DNA from: Flavobacterium sp. WV_118_3
GTDB taxonomy: Bacteria > Bacteroidota > Bacteroidia > Flavobacteriales > Flavobacteriaceae
Assembly (NCBI RefSeq): GCF_039778605.1
Contig: NZ_CP156060.1
Location: 2,976,001 to 3,040,000, forward strand
Direction: 5' to 3'
Length of the DNA stretch: 64,000 nt
Shown: in pieces, positions 28,067-37,725 of the stretch
Layout of the letters: each line of letters starts with the position of its first letter
How positions within the stretch are numbered: position 1 is the first letter of the stretch
Notes under the pieces: model-generated
The model's input: only the letters and a program-made list of their open reading frames with translations
Told to the model about the DNA's origin: nothing
The model's database searches: none
Translations under genes and position numbers: made by a program

Positions 28067-29968
28067 ATGAAAAAACTACTTATTTTAACCCTGGGTATGA
28101 TGGGACTGACAAGTACAGCACAAGAAACCCTGAATCCGGATATTCTCTGGAAACTGGGACGTCTTTCCCCTATCGGGATTTCAAAAGACGGGAAGAATAT
28201 TGTTTACAAAGTAGCCACACCTTCCATTGACGAAAACAAACTGAATTCCAAATACTACATCCTTCCGGTGAATGGTGGTATTCCTACTGAGGTTCCGGAT
28301 GTAAAAAATCTGGTGGCCGATAAAAATGTTTCGCCAGACGGAAAATATATCTTATCACATAAAGAGGTCAAAGTAGCCAAAGTACTCGGAAAAGATTTTT
28401 ACCCGGAGTTAAAAAAATCGGAAGCTCAAATTTACGACGGACTGGATTACCGTCATTGGGATACCTGGAACGATGGAAGTCACAACCACGTTTTTTATGC
28501 CGAAAACACCGACAAAGCCCGTGCTATCGACATTATGAAAGACGAACCGTTCGACGCTCCGCAAAAACCTTTTGGCGGAGACGAAGATTATATATGGTCG
28601 CACGACGGTTCCAAAATTATTTATGTGAGCAAAAAGAAAGCCGGCACCGCGTATGCTATCAGTACGAATACCGATTTGTACGAATATGATATCGCATCCA
28701 AAACGACTCGCAACCTAACGGAAAACAATCCGGGATATGATACACATCCTACTTTATCGCCTATGGGTGACCTAAGCTGGTTGCAAATGAAACGCGACGG
28801 ATATGAGGCCGACAAAAATGATATCATCGTACGTCATAAAGGAATTGATATTAATCTAACCGCTGCATGGGACGGAACGGTAGACAGTTTCAAATGGAGT
28901 GCCGATGGTAAAAAAGTATATTTTATTGCCGCTGTAGACGGAACTCGCCAGTTATTTGAAGTGAACTTCCCGGGTCTGACTAAAATTGCCGTACGTGTTA
29001 CGCAAATTACCAATGGTGATTTTGACGTTACCGAATTGATCGGTATCAACGGGAATACAGCTATCGTAACCCGTACCGATATGAATCATGCGCCGGAAAT
29101 TTATGCGTACGATCTTAAGAAAAAAGGCTGGAAACAATTAACCACCGTAAACAACGAAAGTTACGATAAGCTAACTTTAAGTAAAACCGAAAGACGGTAT
29201 GTAACGACTACCGACGGTAAGAAAATGTTGGTTTGGGTGATCCTTCCTCCCAATTTCGACAAAAACAAAAAATATCCTACCTTATTATATTGTCAGGGTG
29301 GACCACAATCGGCGTTAACACAAAGTTATTCGTTCCGTTGGAATTTCTCACTGATGGCTTCTCAGGGTTACATCATCGTAGCGCCAAACCGTCGCGGTAT
29401 GCCAGGTCATGGTGTTGAATGGAACGAACAAATCAGCAAAGACTGGGGCGGACAAGTAATGGCCGATTACCTATCGGCTATTGACGATGTGGCTAAAGAA
29501 TCCTATGTAGACAAAACCCGATTGGGTGCTGTTGGTGCCAGTTATGGCGGATACTCGGTATTTTACCTGGCCGGAATTCACAAAAACCGTTTTAAAACGT
29601 TTATATCCCACTGTGGTGTGTACAATCTTGAAAGTATGTACGGAACTACCGAGGAAGTATTCTTTAACAACTGGGATCACGGTGGTGCGTATTGGGAAAC
29701 CAATAATTCTGTCGCTCAGAAAGCCTATACACAATTTAACCCTATAAAATTGGTTAACAACTGGAATACTCCTATCCTGATTATTCAGGGCGGAAAAGAC
29801 TACCGTGTTCCAATCGGACAAGGACAGGAAGCTTTCCAGGCGGCACAGCTAAAAGGAATCAAAAGTCGTTTTATGCTTTTCCCGGAAGAAAATCACTGGG
29901 TTACCAAACCACAAAACGCGCTGGTGTGGCAACGTGAATTTTTCAAGTGGTTAAACGAAACCTTATAA
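28067..29968 (+). CDS. Exported S9 family peptidase (dipeptidyl-peptidase/acylaminoacyl type)
   Basis: Serine peptidase of 633 residues. The ATG at 28067 gives the signal peptide MKKLLILTLGMMGLTSTAQ; an upstream ATG at 28025 would add 14 residues with no signal character. WD40-like beta-propeller repeats (SHDGSKIIYVS, SADGKKVYFI) fill about 30-370. The hydrolase domain has YCQGGPQSALTQSYSFRWN, the nucleophile Ser492 in GASYGGYS, the Asp in IQGGKDYRVP and the His in EENHWV. This is closer to S9C than to the S9A peptidase at 16484. It probably degrades peptides in the periplasm. Confidence 0.94.
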   Translation: MKKLLILTLGMMGLTSTAQETLNPDILWKLGRLSPIGISKDGKNIVYKVATPSIDENKLNSKYYILPVNGGIPTEVPDVKNLVADKNVSPDGKYILSHKEVKVAKVLGKDFYPELKKSEAQIYDGLDYRHWDTWNDGSHNHVFYAENTDKARAIDIMKDEPFDAPQKPFGGDEDYIWSHDGSKIIYVSKKKAGTAYAISTNTDLYEYDIASKTTRNLTENNPGYDTHPTLSPMGDLSWLQMKRDGYEADKNDIIVRHKGIDINLTAAWDGTVDSFKWSADGKKVYFIAAVDGTRQLFEVNFPGLTKIAVRVTQITNGDFDVTELIGINGNTAIVTRTDMNHAPEIYAYDLKKKGWKQLTTVNNESYDKLTLSKTERRYVTTTDGKKMLVWVILPPNFDKNKKYPTLLYCQGGPQSALTQSYSFRWNFSLMASQGYIIVAPNRRGMPGHGVEWNEQISKDWGGQVMADYLSAIDDVAKESYVDKTRLGAVGASYGGYSVFYLAGIHKNRFKTFISHCGVYNLESMYGTTEEVFFNNWDHGGAYWETNNSVAQKAYTQFNPIKLVNNWNTPILIIQGGKDYRVPIGQGQEAFQAAQLKGIKSRFMLFPEENHWVTKPQNALVWQREFFKWLNETL

Positions 29969-29976
29969 TTTGTAGA

Positions 29977-30004
29977 AAACCGGAGCAATGCTCCGGTTTT
30001 TTTA
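29977..30004 (+). terminator. Terminator after S9 peptidase
   Basis: aaaccggagc (29977-29986) and gctccggttt (29990-29999) pair exactly around aat, followed by a T run. Confidence 0.92.
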
Positions 30005-30294
30005 TGCTACTAAGTTCCCACCGGACGACTCAAGTCCGAATGAAACATTCTTTTGTATTTTCTACAGCAAAAGGCAGTTTCCGATAAATTATATCATACG
30101 CTTTCTTTTTGTATTTTTTAAAAATGCAGCAATTCATATTTTTTTTATATATTTACAATCAACCGGTTATATTTCCTCTTCGACCGGAACACATCTCCTG
30201 TATTCCCCTTTTTTAACGGCATAATCTCCCGATCCGAAATACTGTTTTGCTCCCAAAGCATTTAAACACTATACATTAATTTAATATTTATGCC

Positions 30295-31002
30295 ATGCGA
30301 TCCTGTTCTGAATCCATTTATCGTATTAAAGTTACAAATGCAGAAAAACTGCTTATTTTATTAAAAGAAAACAGCCTATATCTGCCTGAAAATTGTAAGG
30401 CGTTAATTTCTGAACTGGAAACAACCATTACCATTATTAAAACACAGAATACGGCCGTCCATCTAAAAAAACAACTGTATTCTGATGCAGTGGAAAATCT
30501 GAAACGAATCTTTATTAAAAGAGACGATGCCATTCGCAAACGCCTGTCCGGTATAGGAGTCTTTATTAAGAAATGTTTTGGAAAAACCTCCCGCGAAGCA
30601 CTCTCAATTTCAGATTCTATATCCCAGATACGAGGCGCTAACAGAATTCACAATGTTGGCAACAGCAGTATTGAAAACAACATTAACCAGGCCTATCTTT
30701 CTTATACCTCACAGATTCAGTTGTTTTCATCCGTGATTACTTCACTTGAAAATCTTAAAAACACATATACTCCTTTTGATGAAACCTTATCCATATTGGC
30801 CTTAAAAGCGATAAAAAAAGAAGCCACCCAGGCCAATGATACCGTAATCACAATCTATTCCGAATACTTACTACTTAAAAATAGCAGGGCAAAAGCCTGT
30901 ACCCGATTATCCGAACTCACTCAGGAAATCAAATCTATGGCTAAAGCGACCTCCACTATCCGGAAAACCGAATTCCGGCTAATTAAGAATCTAAAAATAT
31001 AA
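30295..31002 (+). CDS. Hypothetical helical protein
   Basis: Protein of 235 residues that I do not recognise. It lacks a signal peptide and membrane helices, is basic, and is almost wholly helical with heptad-like stretches (ENCKALISELETTITIIKTQ; LTQEIKSMAKATSTIRK), so coiled-coil assembly is likely. The ATG at 30295 has no clear promoter box. The 290 bases before it are AT-rich and show no convincing gene. A short hydrophobic ORF there is probably spurious. It has no operon partner. Confidence 0.6.
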   Translation: MRSCSESIYRIKVTNAEKLLILLKENSLYLPENCKALISELETTITIIKTQNTAVHLKKQLYSDAVENLKRIFIKRDDAIRKRLSGIGVFIKKCFGKTSREALSISDSISQIRGANRIHNVGNSSIENNINQAYLSYTSQIQLFSSVITSLENLKNTYTPFDETLSILALKAIKKEATQANDTVITIYSEYLLLKNSRAKACTRLSELTQEIKSMAKATSTIRKTEFRLIKNLKI

Positions 31003-31203
31003 GCCTTTCCAACCTCCCCTTTTTATTTCCTATCCTTTTTTAATCGATTGCTTCCTCAATTTCCCCTGTTAATAAATTAGATCCGTAAGAAAAGCTTTTT
31101 CACTAAGGTTACCAAAAACATAAATATGTGTTAAAATTTGGTTTCCAGTGTAACAACATCCTAATTTCGGACTCAAATTAATTGAAATCAAAAAAATTAA
31201 ATT

Positions 31204-32400
31204 ATGTACAATTTTTCTATTAAACCAGTTGTAATAGCTTCGGCTTTACTAATGGGTTTAAGTTCCGGATTCGCACAGGACAACTTAGTAAATGCGTTAA
31301 AGAATAATGCGAGTTCAAACAGTAAAGAGTCGTTCAAATTCACCGATGTTATCAACCTGGAAAATACGTCTATCAAAAACCAGGGTTCATCCGGAACCTG
31401 TTGGAGCTATTCAGCCAACTCGTTTATCGAGTCGGAAATGATCCGTATGGGAAAACAACCCGTTGAATTATCTCAGATTTTCTCTGCCCGTAACGCTTAT
31501 GTAGAAAAAGGAAAAATGTATGTTCGCATGCATGGTGCCGTTACCTTAGGCGATGGTGGTGCTTTCCACGATGTTATGAATATGTACCGCAAATATGGTG
31601 CTGTTCCGCAAACGGTTTATACCGGATTAAACTACGGAACCGATAAAAATAAATTTGCCGAAATGAGTGGTGTAATGGAAGGCGTATTGGCCGCTGTGGT
31701 TAAAAATCCAAATGGAGAGTTAACCCCAAACTGGGAAAAAGCCTATACTGCTGTTATTGACGCTTACTTAGGTCAGGTTCCGACTTCTTTTGATTATAAA
31801 GGAAAAAAATACACGCCGCAATCGTTTGCTAAAGAAGTCGTGGGAATTAACCCGGACGATTATGTGGAAATTTCTTCCCTACAGGAATACCCATATTATT
31901 CCAAATTCACTTTATTAGTACCGGATAACTGGGCTTTCGATCAGGTATATAACGTCAAAATGGATGAGTTAACAGAAATCATCGACAATGCTGTAAAAAA
32001 AGGATATACCGTAGCCTGGGCGGGTGACGTTAGCGAAAAAGGATTTAGCTGGAAAAATGGTGTAGCCTTTATTCCGGAGAAAAACTTTGCGGATATGACT
32101 CCGGAAGAAAAAGCGGATATGTTTAACGGTCCGAAACCGGAAATGAAAATCACGGAAGAATTGCGTCAGAAAGCATTTGACAATTATACCACTACCGATG
32201 ATCACGGAATGCATATCGTGGGAATTTCTAAAGATCAGAACGGTAAAGAATACTATATCGTGAAAAACTCATGGGGTCTTTCCAATGATTACAAAGGCTA
32301 TTTGTATATGACGAAAGATTTCGTAAAATACAAAACTACCGACATCATGGTTCATAAAGGAGCGATTCCATCGGCCATTGCTAAAAAGCTAAAATTATAA
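31204..32400 (+). CDS. Exported C1 cysteine peptidase (aminopeptidase C / bleomycin hydrolase-like)
   Basis: Papain-fold peptidase of 398 residues of the C1B (PepC) group. The signal peptide is residues 1-25 (ending SGFAQ). The active site has the Gln in KNQGSSGTCWSYSANSF with nucleophile Cys66, His337 in DDHGMHIVGI, and Asn in VKNSWG. C1B enzymes are usually cytoplasmic, so export to the periplasm is a feature of the Bacteroidota versions. It probably works with the S9 peptidases nearby in peptide breakdown. A near-perfect terminator follows. Confidence 0.94.
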   Translation: MYNFSIKPVVIASALLMGLSSGFAQDNLVNALKNNASSNSKESFKFTDVINLENTSIKNQGSSGTCWSYSANSFIESEMIRMGKQPVELSQIFSARNAYVEKGKMYVRMHGAVTLGDGGAFHDVMNMYRKYGAVPQTVYTGLNYGTDKNKFAEMSGVMEGVLAAVVKNPNGELTPNWEKAYTAVIDAYLGQVPTSFDYKGKKYTPQSFAKEVVGINPDDYVEISSLQEYPYYSKFTLLVPDNWAFDQVYNVKMDELTEIIDNAVKKGYTVAWAGDVSEKGFSWKNGVAFIPEKNFADMTPEEKADMFNGPKPEMKITEELRQKAFDNYTTTDDHGMHIVGISKDQNGKEYYIVKNSWGLSNDYKGYLYMTKDFVKYKTTDIMVHKGAIPSAIAKKLKL

Positions 32401-32438
32401 TATACCTCAATTACCTTACTATCATCAATCAAAATCAA

Positions 32439-32468
32439 GTCCCGAAGCAATCGCTCCGGGATTTTTTT
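32439..32468 (+). terminator. Terminator after C1 peptidase
   Basis: gtcccgaagc and gctccgggat form a hairpin with one mismatch and a seven-T tail. Confidence 0.8.
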
Positions 32469-32521
32469 ATGGCATACTATTTACACGAAAATACAGTTTA
32501 TATTTATAAAAACGAATTGCT

Positions 32522-33718
32522 ATGCCATTGAAGAAATATCTACTGAATTTTCTGTTTATTTATTTTATTTTCCACCTGTTCAGTTTCCTATTTGCACTGG
32601 TACTAAATCCTTTGGTATTCTGGTCGGCCAAAAATCTCTTCCATATTGGCTATGCATTTGAAGCCAGTGGCCACGGAAGTGGCGATAACACCTATGCCTA
32701 CATCACTGTGCTTTGGAACCTCTGTCTTAGTTTGATTCTGGCGCTACCGGTAACCATGCAGCTCAGTCAGCTGAACAATAAAAATACTTATACCACCCTA
32801 CGCTACCTTTTTCAGGTAACCCTCCGACTGTATCTCGCGTTTTATATGTTGGTTTACGGATTTAGCAAAGTATTCCCCTTTCAGTTTCCTCCTATTTTAT
32901 ATTTCCGACTGGCACAACCTTACGGCGAATCGTCGCCCATGGGACTCGCATGGACCTTTATGCAGTTTTCGCCTTATTACACGGCTTTTGCCGGCTTCGC
33001 CGAAGTGATTGGAGGTCTTTTACTATTAAACCGAAAAACAGTCACATTAGGAACGGTAATCCTCACCGGAGTACTGTCCAATATTGTCATGATGAATTTT
33101 TGTTATGACATTCCGGTTAAACTCAGCTCCATGCACATGCTATTAGCCGCATTGATTCTTTTATATTACGAACGCTGCCGATTGCTGCATTTCTTTATTC
33201 TCGACAAAGCCGTACCGCAAAAAGAGCACATTATCTATTTGGGCGATGCCCGATCGGAAAAAGTATTGCACTATATCAAGACGGGTTTTAAACTACTTTT
33301 ATCTGTCGGGATCTTTTCGGCTTTTCTAATCGCCTATCTGAAAATGCATCATCAGAATTCCGGCAATCCACCACTATATGGTTTTTATGAAGTAACGGAT
33401 TCGGAAAACAATTCCGGCTATCTGCATTTTGTTTTCGAAACCCGCGATGGAGCAGCTATCCGCTATACCAATAACCGGGAAGTTAAGTTTACCTCCACTA
33501 TCGATACGGTAGCCCGATACGTTATATTACGCGAAATAACCGACAACGACAAAACGGTTCCCAAAGCGGAGTATTTCCGCTATGAAAAAACCAAAGACGG
33601 TTTGCTATTTAAAACCGCCGATTCGGTAAAAATACAGTTAAAACACAAAACCAAAGCCGATTTTCTACTTACCGGACGTGGGTTTCACTGGATTAACGAA
33701 GAACCGTTTAACCGATAG
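32522..33718 (+). CDS. DoxX-like membrane protein
   Basis: Membrane protein of 398 residues with about seven hydrophobic segments in residues 1-275 (FLFIYFIFHLFSFLFALVL at the start; AFYMLVYGFSKVFPFQFP in the middle), followed by a soluble C-terminal domain of about 120 residues rich in beta strands (HFVFETRDGAAIRYTN). The central VYGFSKVFPFQFPP and YTAFAGFAEVIGGLLLLN sections resemble DoxX/quinol-oxidase-subunit relatives. Function unknown. It is a single gene convergent with accC, ended by a shared terminator. Confidence 0.75.
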   Translation: MPLKKYLLNFLFIYFIFHLFSFLFALVLNPLVFWSAKNLFHIGYAFEASGHGSGDNTYAYITVLWNLCLSLILALPVTMQLSQLNNKNTYTTLRYLFQVTLRLYLAFYMLVYGFSKVFPFQFPPILYFRLAQPYGESSPMGLAWTFMQFSPYYTAFAGFAEVIGGLLLLNRKTVTLGTVILTGVLSNIVMMNFCYDIPVKLSSMHMLLAALILLYYERCRLLHFFILDKAVPQKEHIIYLGDARSEKVLHYIKTGFKLLLSVGIFSAFLIAYLKMHHQNSGNPPLYGFYEVTDSENNSGYLHFVFETRDGAAIRYTNNREVKFTSTIDTVARYVILREITDNDKTVPKAEYFRYEKTKDGLLFKTADSVKIQLKHKTKADFLLTGRGFHWINEEPFNR

Positions 33719-33757
33719 ACTATCCCATAAGACACACGGTGTAGTGTAACTAAAAAG

Positions 33758-33786
33758 AAAAACCGCACTAAATAGTGCGGTTTTTT
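33758..33786. terminator. Bidirectional terminator
   Basis: aaaaaccgcacta (33758-33770) and tagtgcggttttt (33773-33785) pair perfectly. It serves the DoxX-like gene and the accC operon on the other strand. Confidence 0.93.
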
Positions 33787-33803
33787 ATGATTTGTTTTCG
33801 GGC

Positions 33804-35153
33804 TTATTCTGCCGGTTCTTTCATTACAAAACCTTCCATGAATTTTGTAGTATAGTTTCCTGCAACATAATCCGGATCGTCCATTAATTGTCTGTGGAAC
33901 GGAATTGTCGTTTTGATTCCTTCGATTACGAATTCATCCAAAGCACGTTTCATTTTGTTGATTGCTTCTTCTCTTGTTTGTGCTGTAGTAATCAGCTTCG
34001 CGATCATGGAATCGTAGTTTGGCGGAATGGTATATCCGGCATACACGTGTGTATCCAGACGTACCCCGTGTCCTCCCGGTGAATGCAACGTTGTGATTCT
34101 TCCTGGTGACGGACGGAAATCGTTATATGGATCTTCGGCATTGATACGACATTCGATAGAGTGTAACTGTGGTAAATAGTTTTTACCGGAAATTGGCACT
34201 CCTGCCGCTACTAAGATCTGCTCACGAATTAAATCGTAATCAATTACCTGCTCCGTAATCGGGTGTTCTACCTGAATACGGGTGTTCATTTCCATAAAGT
34301 AGAAGTTACGGTGTTTGTCAACCAAAAACTCAACTGTACCAGCTCCTTCATATTTAATATATTCGGCCGCTTTAACCGCTGCATCTCCCATTTTCGTACG
34401 CAATTCGTCCGTCATAAACGGAGAAGGTGTTTCTTCCGTCAATTTCTGGTGACGACGTTGTACTGAACAGTCTCTTTCTGAAAGGTGACACGCTTTACCA
34501 TAGGAATCTCCTACAATCTGTATTTCAATATGGCGTGGTTCTTCGATCAGTTTTTCCATATACATTCCATCGTTTCCGAAGGCTGCACCGGCTTCCTGAC
34601 GCGCGCTTTCCCATGCTTTCTGTAAGTCTTCTTTTTTCCAAACCGCTCGCATCCCTTTTCCACCACCACCGGCAGTAGCTTTTAACATAATCGGGTATCC
34701 GAATTCTTTGGCTAATTTTTCTGCTTGTTCATACGATTCCAACAGACCTTCTGATCCCGGAATAGTAGGAACTCCCGCTTCTTTCATGGTCGCTTTAGCC
34801 GTAGCTTTGTCGCCCATTTTTTCAATCATTTCCGGTGAAGCTCCGATAAATTTAATACCGTGCTCTTCACAAATTTTGGAAAATTTAGCATTTTCCGAAA
34901 GGAATCCATATCCGGGGTGAATTGCATCTGCATTGGTGATCTCTGCAGCCGCAATAATGTTCGACATTTTCAGATAGGATAAATTACTTGGCGGAGGACC
35001 GATACAAACTGCTTCGTCAGCAAATTTAACATGTAGGCTTTCCGCATCTGCAGTCGAATATACGGCTACAGTTTTGATGCCCATTTCTCTACAGGTTCTG
35101 ATTACGCGAAGCGCAATTTCTCCCCTGTTTGCGATTAATATTTTTTTAAACAT
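33804..35153 (-). CDS. accC: Acetyl-CoA carboxylase biotin carboxylase subunit
   Basis: ATP-grasp enzyme that carboxylates the biotin carried on AccB, the first step of fatty-acid synthesis. It has 449 residues and normal architecture: [15 protein letters not shown] at the N terminus, the glycine-rich ATP loop [31 protein letters not shown], and the catalytic [16 protein letters not shown]. It is last in the minus-strand operon fabH-accB-accC, with 90 bases between accB and accC. Confidence 0.97.
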   Translation of the reverse strand: MFKKILIANRGEIALRVIRTCREMGIKTVAVYSTADAESLHVKFADEAVCIGPPPSNLSYLKMSNIIAAAEITNADAIHPGYGFLSENAKFSKICEEHGIKFIGASPEMIEKMGDKATAKATMKEAGVPTIPGSEGLLESYEQAEKLAKEFGYPIMLKATAGGGGKGMRAVWKKEDLQKAWESARQEAGAAFGNDGMYMEKLIEEPRHIEIQIVGDSYGKACHLSERDCSVQRRHQKLTEETPSPFMTDELRTKMGDAAVKAAEYIKYEGAGTVEFLVDKHRNFYFMEMNTRIQVEHPITEQVIDYDLIREQILVAAGVPISGKNYLPQLHSIECRINAEDPYNDFRPSPGRITTLHSPGGHGVRLDTHVYAGYTIPPNYDSMIAKLITTAQTREEAINKMKRALDEFVIEGIKTTIPFHRQLMDDPDYVAGNYTTKFMEGFVMKEPAE

Positions 35154-35243
35154 CTCTTGAAATTTTAAATTCGGGTTAAATTTTAAATCCTTTTAAATGC
35201 GGCATAAAAAAACCATCATTCAAAATTTAGCATTTAAAATTTC

Positions 35244-35729
35244 TTATGATGGGTCTACTAAAAATAACGGTTGGTCGAATTCTACTGGAGAAGCGTCGTC
35301 AACTAATACTTTAACGATTTTACCGGATACTTCCGATTCGATTTCATTAAATAATTTCATGGCTTCGATCACACAAACCACATCACCTTTATTGATAGTG
35401 CTTCCTACTTCTACGAAAGGTGCTTTATCCGGTGACGGTTTACGGTATAATGTTCCGATAATCGGTGATTTAACTACCAGGTATTTGGAGTCGTCATCTG
35501 CAGCCGGAGTACTTACCGGTGCTGCCGGTGCAGGTGCTGCTACTGCCTGAGGTGCTGCCGCTTGCGGAACTGCCGCTTGCATTGGAACATGTTGAACATA
35601 AGTAGTTTCTGCTGCTCCTGCTTCTGTAGTTTTAATGGTGATCTTGAAATCATCCATCTCTAATTTTACTTCAGTAGCACCAGACTTCGCTACAAATTTG
35701 ATTAGGTTTTGAATTTCTCTAATATCCAT
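35244..35729 (-). CDS. accB: Acetyl-CoA carboxylase biotin carboxyl carrier protein
   Basis: Carrier protein of 161 residues. The N-terminal part (1-35, MDIREIQNLIKFVAKSG) is the usual AccB start, followed by an Ala/Pro-rich mobile linker (about 50-75) and a C-terminal biotinyl domain with the modified lysine in VIEAMKLFNEIE. It lies between fabH (18 bases upstream) and accC, forming the standard fatty-acid initiation cluster. Confidence 0.97.
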   Translation of the reverse strand: MDIREIQNLIKFVAKSGATEVKLEMDDFKITIKTTEAGAAETTYVQHVPMQAAVPQAAAPQAVAAPAPAAPVSTPAADDDSKYLVVKSPIIGTLYRKPSPDKAPFVEVGSTINKGDVVCVIEAMKLFNEIESEVSGKIVKVLVDDASPVEFDQPLFLVDPS

Positions 35730-35747
35730 CTTGTTCGGAATTTTGAT

Positions 35748-36755
35748 TTAGTTAGTTTTTTGTTTATTGTAAGCCCATTTTAAATAGATAGCTCCCCAAG
35801 TGAAGCCTCCACCAAATGCGGCAAAAATTATATTATCTCCTTTTTTTAAAGAATCTTCGAAATCAGACAACAATAAAGGTAAAGTTGCTGAAGTGGTATT
35901 ACCGTATTTCTGGATATTTACCAATACTTTTGATTCGTCTAATCCCATTCGGTTTGCAGTAGCATCAATGATACGTTTATTCGCCTGATGCGCTACCAAC
36001 CAATTGACATCTTCTTTTGTAAGCTTATTACGCTCCATTATTTTCTCACTTACATCGGCCATTCCGGAAACTGCATATTTAAAAACAGTTGTTCCATCCT
36101 GGTGTACAAAGTGTTGTTTATTTTTTACCGTTTCTTCAGAAGCCGGCAATATAGATCCTCCTGCTTCGATTTTAAGGAATTCTCTTCCTATCCCATCGCT
36201 TCTTAAATATTCATCCTGGAAACCTAAACCTTCGGTATTCGGCTCGAACAATACGGCACCGGCACCATCTCCAAAAATAATACAGGTCGCTCTGTCGGTA
36301 TAATCAATAATAGAAGACATTTTATCTGATCCTATCAATAATACTTTTTTATAACGTCCTGATTCGATGTAAGCAGAGGCTGTAGAAAGCCCATATAGAA
36401 AACTGGAACAAGCCGCCTGCAGATCGTAGGCAAAAGCATTTGTCGCTCCAATTTGTGTTGCGGTATATACTGCGGTAGAAGCTACCGGCATATCCGGTGT
36501 TGCTGTTGCCAACAATACCAGATCAATTTCTTTGGGGTCAATTCCCGATTTTTCAATCAGGTTTTGTGCGGCTCTAATTGCCATAAAAGAAGTCCCTTGT
36601 CCTTCTTCTTTGAGAATACGTCTTTCTTTAATTCCCGTACGAGTGGTAATCCATTCATCGTTGGTATCGACCATAGTTTCCAGAACCTGATTCGACAAAA
36701 CATAGTCCGGAATATAGGATCCAACCGCTGTAATGGCTGCTGTAATTTTAGTCAT
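35748..36755 (-). CDS. fabH: 3-oxoacyl-ACP synthase III
   Basis: Condensing enzyme starting fatty-acid chains from an acyl-CoA and malonyl-ACP. The start at 36755 gives MTKITAAITAVGSYIP, 335 residues; the longer frame adds 24 residues with no family match. The triad is Cys116 in LQAACSSFLYG, His in VAHQANKRII and Asn in KYGNTTSATL. In flavobacteria the enzyme typically takes branched starters for iso-fatty acids. A terminator-like hairpin lies between rpmF and fabH, so fabH may have its own promoter. Confidence 0.96.
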   Translation of the reverse strand: MTKITAAITAVGSYIPDYVLSNQVLETMVDTNDEWITTRTGIKERRILKEEGQGTSFMAIRAAQNLIEKSGIDPKEIDLVLLATATPDMPVASTAVYTATQIGATNAFAYDLQAACSSFLYGLSTASAYIESGRYKKVLLIGSDKMSSIIDYTDRATCIIFGDGAGAVLFEPNTEGLGFQDEYLRSDGIGREFLKIEAGGSILPASEETVKNKQHFVHQDGTTVFKYAVSGMADVSEKIMERNKLTKEDVNWLVAHQANKRIIDATANRMGLDESKVLVNIQKYGNTTSATLPLLLSDFEDSLKKGDNIIFAAFGGGFTWGAIYLKWAYNKQKTN

Positions 36756-36868
36756 ATGGGTTACTTTTTCTTTTTCAAATTTTAGCTGAAAAAAGTGGTG
36801 GAAATTACAAAAAAAATCCGAAACCAAGCCTTTTTTATCGCTACTTAATTCGTTTCAAAGAGTTTTTA

Positions 36869-36899
36869 ACAAAAAAAACTCCCACATAGTGAGAGTTTT
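36869..36899 (-). terminator. Terminator between rpmF and fabH
   Basis: Read on the minus strand, aaaactctcac and gtgggagtttt pair with one G-U, followed by a run of T residues. It lies just after the rpmF stop and may end or attenuate the pdxA-yceD-rpmF transcript. Confidence 0.8.
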
Positions 36900-36917
36900 C
36901 TCTATTATTTTCTTCAA

Positions 36918-37112
36918 TTAAGCAACAGCTTCTTGCTTATCAATTACAACCTGGCCTCTGTAGTACATTTTACCTTCATGCCAGTAAGCTCTGTGATACA
37001 AATGCGCCTCTCCTGTTACAGGACATGTAGCAATTTGAGGAACCGTCGCTTTATAATGCGTTCTTCTTTTATCTCTTCTTGTTTTCGAGGTTTTTCTCTT
37101 AGGATGTGCCAT
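36918..37112 (-). CDS. rpmF: 50S ribosomal protein L32
   Basis: Ribosomal protein of 64 residues. It begins [20 protein letters not shown] after Met, the typical basic L32 start. One cysteine remains in [16 protein letters not shown]; the four-cysteine zinc form is absent, so this is a zinc-independent version. It lies nine bases after yceD, the widespread yceD-rpmF pairing. Confidence 0.97.
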   Translation of the reverse strand: MAHPKRKTSKTRRDKRRTHYKATVPQIATCPVTGEAHLYHRAYWHEGKMYYRGQVVIDKQEAVA

Positions 37113-37121
37113 CTTACTATA

Positions 37122-37655
37122 TTATTTATCCGTTAATAGTTGTTTTAATTTGTCCCATCGGGGATCTGTATTTTCTTCTTCTTTGTGTTGTTCTTTTGGC
37201 GCTAATTCATTTAAGCGATCAATTGCTTCCGATTGTAACGTTCCGTCTTTTACCCCGGGATGAATCCTTTTGGTTGGAACCGACAGTACAATTGCTTCAT
37301 AAATATATTGCATAATGTTGATTTGATATTCACCATGAGGCAACACCAGCAACTCATCGTTCTCATCATTAAAGCTATCACCGAATTTTACAATTAAATT
37401 CATCTTACCTTTAATCGGCAAATCAAAATCCTCGTTTGTTAAATCACAAGGTACATTTACCGTTCCTTTGTGTTTAAAAGCGATTTCAAGCATTGTGCTT
37501 TTCTTGTCCAGAATCACATCAACTTTGATAGCAACACCATTATAGTCATCAAAATCAAAGTGCTCAAAGAACTTCTTATCTATATGATATTCAAACTGGT
37601 GCTTCCCTTGCTTTAATCCAACAAAGGGGATCAAAAATTCTTTATCAATATTCAT
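37122..37655 (-). CDS. YceD/DUF177 family protein
   Basis: Protein of 177 residues, cytoplasmic. DUF177 (YceD) is found with rpmF across bacteria and has been linked to 23S rRNA accumulation. Visible family features are FLIPFVGLKQGKHQFEYHID near the start, a central VPCDLTNEDFDLPI section with a lone cysteine, EYQINIMQYIYEAIVLSVP, and a C terminus ending DPRWDKLKQLL. The gene lies 70 bases after pdxA and 9 bases before rpmF. Confidence 0.92.
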   Translation of the reverse strand: MNIDKEFLIPFVGLKQGKHQFEYHIDKKFFEHFDFDDYNGVAIKVDVILDKKSTMLEIAFKHKGTVNVPCDLTNEDFDLPIKGKMNLIVKFGDSFNDENDELLVLPHGEYQINIMQYIYEAIVLSVPTKRIHPGVKDGTLQSEAIDRLNELAPKEQHKEEENTDPRWDKLKQLLTDK

Positions 37656-37725
37656 AACAACAGTTTTGAGCGTGCAAAGATATAAAATTATTGGAATTTC
37701 AAAGGAGTTGTAAACATTTTTTTGT

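Noticed and set aside
29988..30224. 78-codon open frame after the S9 peptidase
   Set aside because: It begins within the terminator region, is Phe/Tyr-rich and unlike any protein I know, and is best seen as chance in AT-rich spacer.
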